From NCBI RefSeq assembly GCF_014333615.1, contig NZ_JACSCY010000014.1:83981-147980 (forward strand): 64,000 nt of DNA, written 5' to 3'. Below the pieces are notes generated by a model. That model saw only the letters and a list, made by a program, of their open reading frames with translations. It was not told the DNA's origin and made no database searches. This DNA is from Hymenobacter citatus. Its GTDB lineage: Bacteria; Bacteroidota; Bacteroidia; Cytophagales; Hymenobacteraceae. Shown here one piece after another: positions 44,333 to 52,385 of the stretch; the stretch's first letter is position 1; every line of letters begins with the position of its first letter. The translations under genes and the position numbers were made by a program.

Positions 44333-45286
44333 TTAAGTAGAGAGGAGCAATTCCATTTGAATATTACAGCGCTCGTAGGGCGACGGGGGGCCATCTACGA
44401 TTTTGTGAAAGCCCAGCTTGTAGTAGAGTTGCAGCGCCGCGTCCAGCTTAGTGTTGCTTTCCAAATACACCCGGCGGGCGCTTAGCGCCTGGGCCTTGTC
44501 CAGCGCGGCTTGCCCTAGTTGGTAGCCGATACCCAGGCCCTGCGCCGCGGGGGAGACGGCTAGCTTGGCCAACTCGTAGGCATTGTTTTCCATCTTGAGT
44601 AGAGCGCAGCTCCCCACGATTTCTTCCCTGTAAGTGGCCAGTAAGATGTGGCCGTCCCGTTCCAAAATATAGGTTTCGGGCTGGTCTAGGGCGCGTAGGT
44701 CGGCGGGTTCGAGCCGGAAGTAGTGCTCGATCCACTCCACGTTTAGACGCTTGAAATCAGCTTGGTAAGCAGGCTGGTAGTCGATGATACGCACTTCGGC
44801 TGCTAGACGCTGGTTTCGCACGGCTTTTACCCGGCTAGCCAAGCTACGCTGGGCCAGAGCGTGCTCCAACTCGCCCATCGCCAACCAGAGGTTGTGCCGA
44901 GTTTCTTCTAGTAGGGCCGTGGTGGCCAAGCGCACGTCGTTGGTTTGCTCCTGTAAGGCGGGCCACAAGGCCGCGCCTTTGGCTGTGAGCGTAACCACAT
45001 TGCGCCGTAAATCACCGGCCCCGCGCTCAGTGCACACCAACCCATGCTTGCCCAGCTCCTTCACCACCTGACTGACCGCCGCGTGCGTCTGGCCAATGCG
45101 GTGGGCCAGTTCGCCAACTGACTGCCCAGGCTGCTCGGCCACTAGATAGAAAACTGGAAACCAGCGCGGCTCAAAGGGTAGGTGGTACAACGCGTACACC
45201 TCTGCGGCTTGACCGGACATTTGTTCACTGAGCCGCCGCAGACGACTTCCCAAGGCCGTAGGCCCAATTTGATCAAAAAAATCCAT
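44333..45286 (-). CDS. MarR-type regulator fused to GNAT acetyltransferase
   Basis: 317 residues. Residues about 30-140 form a MarR winged helix (FPVFYLVAEQPGQSVGELAH, IGQTHAAVSQVVKELGKHGL, DLRRNVVTLTAKG). Residues about 165-310 are a GNAT domain with the acetyl-CoA loop LAVSPAAQGLGIGYQLGQAA and LESNTKLDAALQLYYKLGF. This fusion is a recognised family. A perfect 14-bp palindrome lies 11 bases before its start, a likely autoregulatory operator. Confidence 0.85.
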   Translation of the reverse strand: MDFFDQIGPTALGSRLRRLSEQMSGQAAEVYALYHLPFEPRWFPVFYLVAEQPGQSVGELAHRIGQTHAAVSQVVKELGKHGLVCTERGAGDLRRNVVTLTAKGAALWPALQEQTNDVRLATTALLEETRHNLWLAMGELEHALAQRSLASRVKAVRNQRLAAEVRIIDYQPAYQADFKRLNVEWIEHYFRLEPADLRALDQPETYILERDGHILLATYREEIVGSCALLKMENNAYELAKLAVSPAAQGLGIGYQLGQAALDKAQALSARRVYLESNTKLDAALQLYYKLGFHKIVDGPPSPYERCNIQMELLLST

Positions 45287-45296
45287 CTTCAGTTAT

Positions 45297-45310
45297 TACT
45301 TACGTAAGTA
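45297..45310. promoter_or_regulatory. Palindromic operator upstream of the MarR-GNAT gene
   Basis: TACTTACGTAAGTA is a perfect 14-bp palindrome and is followed by another CTTAC half-site. MarR-family proteins bind palindromes of this size next to their own genes, and it lies 11 bases upstream of the start codon. Confidence 0.6.
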
Positions 45311-45367
45311 CTTACAAATATATGAAATAAGAGTCTATTATTTGTTGCTCTATCACTGGAGTGAAAT

Positions 45368-45400
45368 AGCAGCACCATTGACAATAACAATGGTGCTGCT
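45368..45400 (-). terminator. Hairpin downstream of the GH76 gene
   Basis: AGCAGCACCATTG at 45368-45380 and CAATGGTGCTGCT at 45388-45400 pair perfectly around a 7-base loop. It lies about 120 bases beyond the GH76 stop in the direction of that gene's transcription and may end the second polysaccharide operon. Confidence 0.6.
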
Positions 45401-45522
45401 GCTTTGTAGCTTGTTTTCCTTGCACTGAGACAGTGCCTTAATCACGCAGATAGTCAGGGCAGCATGTGAGAACCACAGTTGCTACTCTGTCAAAAATTAC
45501 GACCAAGTGCGTTCTAGCGCGG

Positions 45523-48500
45523 CTACCTTTTCACCACTTTATAGCTTGCCTGCCCCGAAGCGCCCGCTACCGTGATAAAATAGACGCCGGATGGTAGGCG
45601 GCCGATATCCAGTTTTGCACTACCATTGCTAATCGTGGGTTCGGGTAAGGATACTGCTTGGCCTACTAGATTGTACATGGTAATACGATCATCTTTCGCC
45701 ATGTTTGTTACCATGACTTCATGTAGGGCCGGGTTGGGGTAAATACTGGGCTGCTGGCCAGCACGGGCGCGGGTAGAGAGTACTTTCGCCGGCGTAGCGG
45801 TGACGTGGTTCACGTTCACTACGAAATCCTGGAAGCTCAAGCACCCCAGGCTGTTGGTGTATGTAGCGTGGTAGATGCCGGCCTGGTCGGAGCGGATGTT
45901 GCGCAGGACAATCTCCCGGGTGGTGGCCACGAAGCCTTGGGGTCCCGTCCAGGTCCACATGTTTTGGGCGGGGTGGGGGCCGATTTGCAGCTTATCGCCC
46001 TGGTTCACTGTGATTTGCGCCTCGCTTTGCCACGCCCCATCGTTGACGTTGAAGTAGGGCGTGATGGCTTGGCCGCAGTAGTCGTTGCCCTGCACGTCGA
46101 GCGTTAAAGTGTAGGAGCTGATGCAGGCGTTGGCATCGATGAGGCTCACGGTGTAGCTGCCCTTCCGCCAAAACAAGATCTGGTCGAACGCTACTTGGTT
46201 GGTCTCCGCCGTAAACCCGTTCGGGCCGGTCCAGCGCCACATCCCCTGGGTAGCCGGGAACGTAATCAGCACGTTGTCACCGGAATGAATGGCCAGGGGT
46301 GAAGTAGGGGAGGAAGCCGCGCCGTTGATGGTGATGGTAGGGATAAGGGGCGTTGGCTGGCAGTTGCTGCTGAGCCCGAGCACGAAATTGCGGTAGCTCA
46401 CGCAGCCGGTGGAGTTGGTGAAAGCGGCCGTATACACGCCGGCTTGAGCGGCAGTGAAATTGGTAAGGGTGAACTCCCGGGTGGTAGCCAAGAAGTTATT
46501 GGGGCCCGTCCAGCGCCAGGTGCCGGTATCCAGCGGGTGCGGACCAATGGTAATCCGGTCGCCCAATTGCAGGGAGGCGTAGTCCTGCTGTAGCCAGGCT
46601 AGGTTGTTGACGTTCAGGTAGGGCGTGATGGGGGAACTGCATGGGTCCGCCCCGGTCAAAGTGATGGGCACTACCCGGGTGCTCATGCAGCCGGCCGCGT
46701 TGGTGTGGGTGACGGTGTACCGGCCAGCGTCGCGGTAACCGATGCTCAAGAACGTAATCCGGCGGGTGTCGGCCGTGAAGCCGTTGGGGCCGGTCCACTG
46801 CCAGGTGCCCGCGTCGGGCTGGGCCTCGAGAGCCATAAAGCTTCCGGCCGGCACCGTGAGGGAGTCCACTGGCACGGGGGCGGCGTCGTTGAGCTGCGCT
46901 GTTGTGGTAAGGGGGGTAGGTGTGCACCCGCTCAGCGTCACCACGAAATCCTGCACGCTCACGCACCCGGCCTCGTTGGTATACGTGGCGGTATAGGTGC
47001 CGCCCTGCTCGGGGCGGATGTTGTTGAGCGTCACCACCCGCGAATCGGACGTAAAGCGGTTGGGGCCGGTCCAGCGCCACGTGCCGCTACCCGGTGTGGG
47101 TTTAAGCTGCACTTTGTCGCCGGGCGCCGCAGTTACCGCGGCTGTTTGCTGCGCCGGCTTAGAGTTGAGTATCACAAACGGCACAATGTCGTGGCAGTGT
47201 TGCGCGCCAAACTTGTCGATAGTCCAGCTGCCGGCAACTGCGCGCAGCTTGAGGGCCTGCACGCCGGCGCTGAGTTGCACGGCGGCCGTTACGCTACCGC
47301 TGCTCGCCGCCGTTGGCGGTGCCAGCGCAGTCAGTAGGACGTTGTTTTGCTGAATTTCCAGCGTTCCGGTTGGGGCCGGGCCCGCCAGCGTGAAGGTGAG
47401 GGTGTAGAGCCCGGCAGTTGGCACCATCACGAGATATTCCAGCCACTCGCCGGCCCGTAGCGCGGCAGTGGTGGTAGCAGCGTCGCGGGGGTAGGCGTCG
47501 TTGCTGAAGTTGTAGTGCTCGGCTTCCAGGGTGCCGGGCAGCGGCTGCACAGTGGGGGTGTATTGCAGCAGGGCCACGGTGCTTACGTACTTGGTTGGCT
47601 CGCCGGCGGGGTTGAGGGGGGTAGGCGCGGCCCAGCCATTGCCCGACAGGTTCAGATCGGGGCGGCGGTTTTTCCACGCCACGTCCGCGTTGCGTTTCAG
47701 GAAGGGGTAATATGTGTTCCACAGCTGCGGATTCCACTGGCAGAGGTGGCCCAGGCCGCGGGCGTACTCGTCGGCCCAGGTGTTGAGGTAGTCGGCCGAG
47801 TTGCTGATAATGCCGTTGGTCGTCATATTGGTGATGACGTAGTTGGCGGCCAGTTGGGCGTCGCGCAACAGCATCTCGTTGCTGGTGATTTTATACAAGT
47901 GGGCCGCGAAATCAATAAACGACCCCTGGTTGTACACCGCCGTCGATTTGTTCACCACGTCGGCCCGGTCGATGCCCGTGTACACCTGCCCGTTCAGCGG
48001 ATTGAACAGGTGGCTTCTCGACCAGGTATAAAGCTGCATCGCTTTGTCTTTGTACGCCGGATTGCCGGTGCTTTCGTAGAGCAGGCAGGCCAGCTTGCCG
48101 TTGGGGTTGTTGGCCAGGGCTTCCTTGCTGACGGTGCCGTCGGCGGGCGTCATGTCCGGCTGCTGCTCCCAGATGCCGCCGCCGTTGAAGGTGCTGTTCC
48201 AGCCCCGGTCGTAGGCCAGGTTGAAGCAGTACTCGGCCTGAGTCAGCAAGCTGCGGTTGCCGGTTATCTGGTAGCCCCGGGCTAGGTTGAGCCCCATCCA
48301 GGCCAGGTCATCGTTCCAGCCGTCCCAGGTGTAGGGAGGCGGATTCAGGCGGAGAAAGGAGGTACACAACTCGTTTACCAGCGCTTGGTCGGCGGCCGTG
48401 CGCCGGTGCTCGTAGGTGTCCTGCATCCCAAAAATATCCAGCGCCAGCGTCCAGGTGCCGTCCGCTTCGGTGGTGTTCAGCGCCTTTCGATAGAAAACGT

Positions 48501-48675
48501 TGTTGTTCTGCCGCAGCAAAAAGGCCTGGTTGAACGCCGCAATGGCCGAATCAGCCCGGGCGTTGGGGACCTGTGCCCGCACCCCCAGCGCGCTGGCCAG
48601 CAGCAGGAGTAGCAGGGCCAGGGAGGTAGCATAACGTAGAAAGATACTGCGAGTGGGTTGAGGATGGGTTTTCAT
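45523..48675 (-). CDS. GH76 alpha-1,6-mannanase with CBM6, five Ig-like repeats and T9SS domain
   Basis: 1050 residues. Signal peptide about 1-35. The GH76 alpha/alpha barrel spans about 40-375, with the catalytic Asp pair in WDGWNDDLAWMGLNLARGY. A CBM6-like domain covers about 385-500 (GTLEAEHYNF to SWTIDKFG). Five Ig-like/PKD-like repeats follow, each with a W-x-WTGPNGF-type core (such as TWQWTGPNGFTADTRRITF) and an AGxYTxTxTNxxGC ending. The final 75 residues are a T9SS sorting domain. GH76 enzymes cleave alpha-1,6-mannan, for example of fungal cell walls. It is distal in the leftward operon, 181 bases after the GH2 gene. Confidence 0.9.
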   Translation of the reverse strand: MKTHPQPTRSIFLRYATSLALLLLLLASALGVRAQVPNARADSAIAAFNQAFLLRQNNNVFYRKALNTTEADGTWTLALDIFGMQDTYEHRRTAADQALVNELCTSFLRLNPPPYTWDGWNDDLAWMGLNLARGYQITGNRSLLTQAEYCFNLAYDRGWNSTFNGGGIWEQQPDMTPADGTVSKEALANNPNGKLACLLYESTGNPAYKDKAMQLYTWSRSHLFNPLNGQVYTGIDRADVVNKSTAVYNQGSFIDFAAHLYKITSNEMLLRDAQLAANYVITNMTTNGIISNSADYLNTWADEYARGLGHLCQWNPQLWNTYYPFLKRNADVAWKNRRPDLNLSGNGWAAPTPLNPAGEPTKYVSTVALLQYTPTVQPLPGTLEAEHYNFSNDAYPRDAATTTAALRAGEWLEYLVMVPTAGLYTLTFTLAGPAPTGTLEIQQNNVLLTALAPPTAASSGSVTAAVQLSAGVQALKLRAVAGSWTIDKFGAQHCHDIVPFVILNSKPAQQTAAVTAAPGDKVQLKPTPGSGTWRWTGPNRFTSDSRVVTLNNIRPEQGGTYTATYTNEAGCVSVQDFVVTLSGCTPTPLTTTAQLNDAAPVPVDSLTVPAGSFMALEAQPDAGTWQWTGPNGFTADTRRITFLSIGYRDAGRYTVTHTNAAGCMSTRVVPITLTGADPCSSPITPYLNVNNLAWLQQDYASLQLGDRITIGPHPLDTGTWRWTGPNNFLATTREFTLTNFTAAQAGVYTAAFTNSTGCVSYRNFVLGLSSNCQPTPLIPTITINGAASSPTSPLAIHSGDNVLITFPATQGMWRWTGPNGFTAETNQVAFDQILFWRKGSYTVSLIDANACISSYTLTLDVQGNDYCGQAITPYFNVNDGAWQSEAQITVNQGDKLQIGPHPAQNMWTWTGPQGFVATTREIVLRNIRSDQAGIYHATYTNSLGCLSFQDFVVNVNHVTATPAKVLSTRARAGQQPSIYPNPALHEVMVTNMAKDDRITMYNLVGQAVSLPEPTISNGSAKLDIGRLPSGVYFITVAGASGQASYKVVKR

Positions 48676-48856
48676 AGAAAGGATGTAAAAGTGATACCAT
48701 GCAAGCCGAAATAGAAGGGTAGAAAAGCAGCCGCCAGCCGCCGCGGCGGGCCCTGTGGTAAGGGCACAGCAAGCCCGACCATGGGCTACAGCGGCCGGGT
48801 GGCGGCCGTAGCCCGTGGCAGAACAGGACTCAGAAACTAGGCGGAATCAGAGGTTT

Positions 48857-51800
48857 TTAAGGCAGCTGCTGCTTGTCAGATAGCTGCAACTGGTAGCGGA
48901 AAGTGGTGGGCTGAGCCGCCACCTGGTAGGGGGGTAGGGGCCGGGGGCCGCAGCCGTTGGAACCCACGCCCAGCGTTTTGTGGCTGATGCAAAGCACCGT
49001 GCCCTGGCTGGGCGGCAGATCGATGCGGTACTCCACGCGTTCCAGCTCCTCGTCGCTGTAGGGTAGGGCGCTGATTTGCAGGTGCGCGGTGTCCTGCCGC
49101 ACGGTGAAGCAGGTGCCCTTAGCCGAGGCCAGCGCGGCCCAGCGCACGTCCTCGTGGTTGCCGCACTCCATGGGTTTCTCGTAGGGCGTCAGCTGCTGGG
49201 CCACGGTGCTGGCGTAGCGCCCCACGTCGAAGCCGCGCTTGCGGTCGGCGTAGTTTTCCATTGGCCCCCGCCCGAAGTATTCAAACTGGTTAAACTCCTT
49301 GGTTAGCAACAAACGCACGCCCAGCCGGGCCAGCACCAGGGTAGGGTCGTTGCAGCTGACGTGGTTGGTTACGTCCAGCCGGCCGTCGCCGGTGATGTGG
49401 TACACCGCCCGGTGCTGCACCACGAAGTCCTGCCGGCCCTTGCCCGTCAGGTCGGCGCTGATTTCAACCGTGGTGGGCGAAACCTGCCGGGCCTGCACGG
49501 CGCCCACAGTCCAGGTGAGATTTTTGAGCCCTTTCTTCTCCCATCCCTCGTAAGCCCACATATCGTCGATCTGGTGCGGGGCCCGCCACAGGTGCAGCCG
49601 GGGGCCGCCGTTGTCCTGCAAGACGTTCTCCCCGTCTTTTTCCATGCGCGAGAACGTGCCCGTAGCTTTATCGAAAGTAAGGTTAAACGCTGGGCCCCGC
49701 ACCGTGATGCTACCCGGCGCATCCGTCAGGGTGAGGGGTGTCGTGGTAGGGGCCGCAGCCACGGCCGGCTGACCAATGGGCAGCGCCAGTTGCTGCGCGG
49801 CCACCTCGTAGCCCTTTTTGGCCCAGAGCTGATCCGTAGCCAAGTCAAAGGAAACGCGCAGAAAGTACTCGGCGCCCGGCTTGGGCTGCACGTTGTAAGG
49901 CACGGTCACGTCCTTTTCCGCGCCGGGCAGGATGGTGCCCACCGCCAGCGGCCCGGAGGCGATGATTTTGCCATCCTCGCTCACCTCCCAGCGGGCCGTC
50001 AGGCTGCTTAGGTCCAGGAACTGGTAGCGGTTTTTGATGGTGACCACGCCCTTTTTCGCGTCTTTCGCCCGGATGGTCAGCCACTGATAGGCGTGCTTCA
50101 ACTCGGGGTAGTGGGGCTTCAGGGAGCGGTCGGAAAACACCACGCCCTTGTGGATGAAGTAGTGGTCGTTGGGGTACTCGCCAAAGCCGCCCCCGAAGGC
50201 CGTGATGGGGTGCTGCGGGTCGCGCCGGTTGTAGATGCCCTGGTCCTGCCACTCCCAGATGGCGCCGCCCAGCAGTTGCGGGTACTTGTCGAACAGGTCG
50301 TTGTAAATGTCCACCGAGCCCATGGAGTTGAACATGGCGTGGGCGTACTCGCAGAGGTAAAACGGCTTGGTTAGGGTGTGGTCCTGGGCGTGCTTTTCCA
50401 GGTCGGCGGTGCCCGTGTACATGCGACTGTCGATGTCGGCCGGGTTCTGATCGGCAATGCCGAAGCCCTCGTAGTGGGTCGGGCGGCTGGGGTCCAGGGT
50501 TTTCACCGCGGCCAGCGCGGCCCGGAAGTTGGAGCCGCCCGAGCCGTTCTCGTTGCCCAGCGACCAAATCACCACCGACGGGTGGTTCTTGAAGTTCTCC
50601 ACGTTGGCCACGTTGCGGTCTACGATGGCCGCCCGGATGCTGGGCACGTCGTTGAATTGGTTTTGCCGCTCGTGGCACTCCACGTTGGCCTCGGCCACCA
50701 GGTAGAGGCCGTACTCGTCGCAGAGCTCGTACCAGCGCGGGTCGTCGGAGTAGTGGCTGGTGCGCACGTGGTTGCAGTTGGCCTGCTTGATCAGGCGAAT
50801 GTCTTCCAGCATCTGCGCCTCGGTCACGGCGTGGCCGTCGTCGGGCCAGTTTTCGTGGCGGTTCACACCTTTCAGCTTAATCGGCACCCCGTTTAGGGTG
50901 AACAGCCGCCCCTGCAAAGCCAGCTCCCGGAAGCCTGTGCGCGCCGACAGCGTTTCCACCGTGTTATTGCCCTCTTGCACGGTGAGCACGGTGGTGTAGA
51001 GGGTAGGGGTTTCGGCGGTCCACTTCTGCGGGTTGCGCACCCGGAAGCGCACCAGCACGGTGGTTTCCTGGCCCGGTTGCAGGGCCGGCACCCGCTGGCT
51101 GCTGGCCGCCCCGGCCACCGGCGCGGTGCCGCGGTAGAGCGTGGCGCGCACGGTGCGGGCGGGGGTAGGGGTAGGGCCGTAGTTTTTCACGCGGGCCCGC
51201 ACCGTTACGTCGGCGTCGCGGTAGCGCTTGTCCAGGTCCGTCTGGATGAAGAAGTCGCGCACGTGCTCCTGCGGGGCGCTCCACAAGGTCACGTTGCGGA
51301 AGATGCCGCTCAGGCGCCACATGTCCTGGTTTTCGAGGTAGCTACCGCTGGTGAAGCGGTACACCTCCACGGCCAGCGTGTTCTCGCCGGGTTGCAGGTA
51401 CTTGGTCAGGTCGAACTCGGCGGCGTTGCGGCTGTTCACGCTGTAGCCTACCTTTTGGCCGTTCACCCACAGGAAAAAGCCGGCATCCACCCCATCAAAC
51501 GTGATGAAGGTGCGGCGCCCAGCCCACGCGGCCGGCACGGTGAAGGTGCGGCGGTAGCTGCCCACCGGGTTGCGCTCCTCGTAGTTGGTGTACTTCACCG
51601 GGGGCGTGCTCATCACCCGCGGAAAGTCGTTCTGAAAAATGTAGGTGTAGTTGCTGTAGTAGGGCGTGCCGTAGCCCTTCACCTGGAAGTTGGCGGGTAC
51701 GGCAATGTCCTGCCACTTCGATACGTCGTAGGTGGGCTTATAGAAGTCCACGGGGCGTTTCTCGGGCCAGTCCACCCAGTGGAACTTCCACGTGCCATTC

Positions 51801-52060
51801 AGGCTCTGGCTGAAGGACGACGCGTGGCGGTTGGCCGCCAGCGCCTCCGGCAGCGAGCCGTAGGGCATCAGCGTGACGTGGCTGGGCTCCTTATTGATGC
51901 CAATGCAGGTAGGGTCCTCAATCTCCTTCGGGACGGGGGCGCTAGCCGCCGGGTCCAGCAGCCCTTCCCGCCACTCCTGGCCAAAGGCTAGGGGGGCGTG
52001 GATCGTGGCGGCTACCAGCAAACCGGTGATAAGGGTGTTTCGGGACGGCAAGAAAGGCAT
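48857..52060 (-). CDS. GH2 beta-galactosidase, LacZ-type
   Basis: 1067 residues from the ATG at 52060, which gives a clean signal peptide (MPFLPSRNTLITG onward, ending APLAFGQ). The five-domain LacZ order is visible: sugar-binding domain, Ig-like, TIM barrel, DUF4981, and the Bgal small-chain domain (ITVRGPAFNLTFDKATGTFS). The acid/base Glu is in VIWSLGNENGSGG (about residue 505) and the nucleophile in PFYLCEYAHAMFNSMG (about residue 570). It probably acts in the periplasm on beta-galactosyl ends. Its place beside GH76 and SusCD suggests a galactose-decorated substrate. A large inverted repeat separates it from susD upstream. Confidence 0.9.
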   Translation of the reverse strand: MPFLPSRNTLITGLLVAATIHAPLAFGQEWREGLLDPAASAPVPKEIEDPTCIGINKEPSHVTLMPYGSLPEALAANRHASSFSQSLNGTWKFHWVDWPEKRPVDFYKPTYDVSKWQDIAVPANFQVKGYGTPYYSNYTYIFQNDFPRVMSTPPVKYTNYEERNPVGSYRRTFTVPAAWAGRRTFITFDGVDAGFFLWVNGQKVGYSVNSRNAAEFDLTKYLQPGENTLAVEVYRFTSGSYLENQDMWRLSGIFRNVTLWSAPQEHVRDFFIQTDLDKRYRDADVTVRARVKNYGPTPTPARTVRATLYRGTAPVAGAASSQRVPALQPGQETTVLVRFRVRNPQKWTAETPTLYTTVLTVQEGNNTVETLSARTGFRELALQGRLFTLNGVPIKLKGVNRHENWPDDGHAVTEAQMLEDIRLIKQANCNHVRTSHYSDDPRWYELCDEYGLYLVAEANVECHERQNQFNDVPSIRAAIVDRNVANVENFKNHPSVVIWSLGNENGSGGSNFRAALAAVKTLDPSRPTHYEGFGIADQNPADIDSRMYTGTADLEKHAQDHTLTKPFYLCEYAHAMFNSMGSVDIYNDLFDKYPQLLGGAIWEWQDQGIYNRRDPQHPITAFGGGFGEYPNDHYFIHKGVVFSDRSLKPHYPELKHAYQWLTIRAKDAKKGVVTIKNRYQFLDLSSLTARWEVSEDGKIIASGPLAVGTILPGAEKDVTVPYNVQPKPGAEYFLRVSFDLATDQLWAKKGYEVAAQQLALPIGQPAVAAAPTTTPLTLTDAPGSITVRGPAFNLTFDKATGTFSRMEKDGENVLQDNGGPRLHLWRAPHQIDDMWAYEGWEKKGLKNLTWTVGAVQARQVSPTTVEISADLTGKGRQDFVVQHRAVYHITGDGRLDVTNHVSCNDPTLVLARLGVRLLLTKEFNQFEYFGRGPMENYADRKRGFDVGRYASTVAQQLTPYEKPMECGNHEDVRWAALASAKGTCFTVRQDTAHLQISALPYSDEELERVEYRIDLPPSQGTVLCISHKTLGVGSNGCGPRPLPPYQVAAQPTTFRYQLQLSDKQQLP

Positions 52061-52167
52061 GCGGGGGTACGTAGAGAACATGAAAAGTCGGTCAGGAGAA
52101 AGGGTAGGGCGTAGGTCCGGTAGGCGAGCGTTCAGGGTAGGTATTGAATAGAGGCTGTTCGGAAAGT

Positions 52168-52374
52168 AGCCTGTCATGCTGAGCTTGTCGAAGCATCTCT
52201 ACCGCTTCGTGGCGGACGATGTAGAGACGCATATTTGCGTCTCCTCGTTGAACGACTAACGCTAGAACAGCTTAAGCAAACAACGTCAGCAACGCGAGGA
52301 GACGCAAGTATGCGTCTCTACATCGTCCGCCACGAAGCGGTAGAGATGCTTCGACAAGCTCAGCATGACAGGCT
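52168..52374. repeat. Near-perfect 80-bp inverted repeat (MITE/REP-like)
   Basis: The arms 52168-52247 and 52295-52374 match over 80 bases with one mismatch (ATATTT against ATACTT), around a 47-base spacer. The outer ends read AGCCTGTCATGCTGAGCTTG on each arm. It sits between susD and the GH2 gene in their shared transcript and would fold into a very large hairpin. I recall similar GCTGAGC...TCGAAGCATC palindromes dispersed in Hymenobacter genomes, but could not verify this. No clear target duplication is seen. Confidence 0.8.
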
Positions 52375-52385
52375 AACACAGGGCG

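Noticed and set aside
50975..51991. 338-codon open frame opposite the GH2 gene
   Set aside because: It mirrors GH2 codons, is rich in His, Arg, Gly and Val, and overlaps conserved GH2 sequence.
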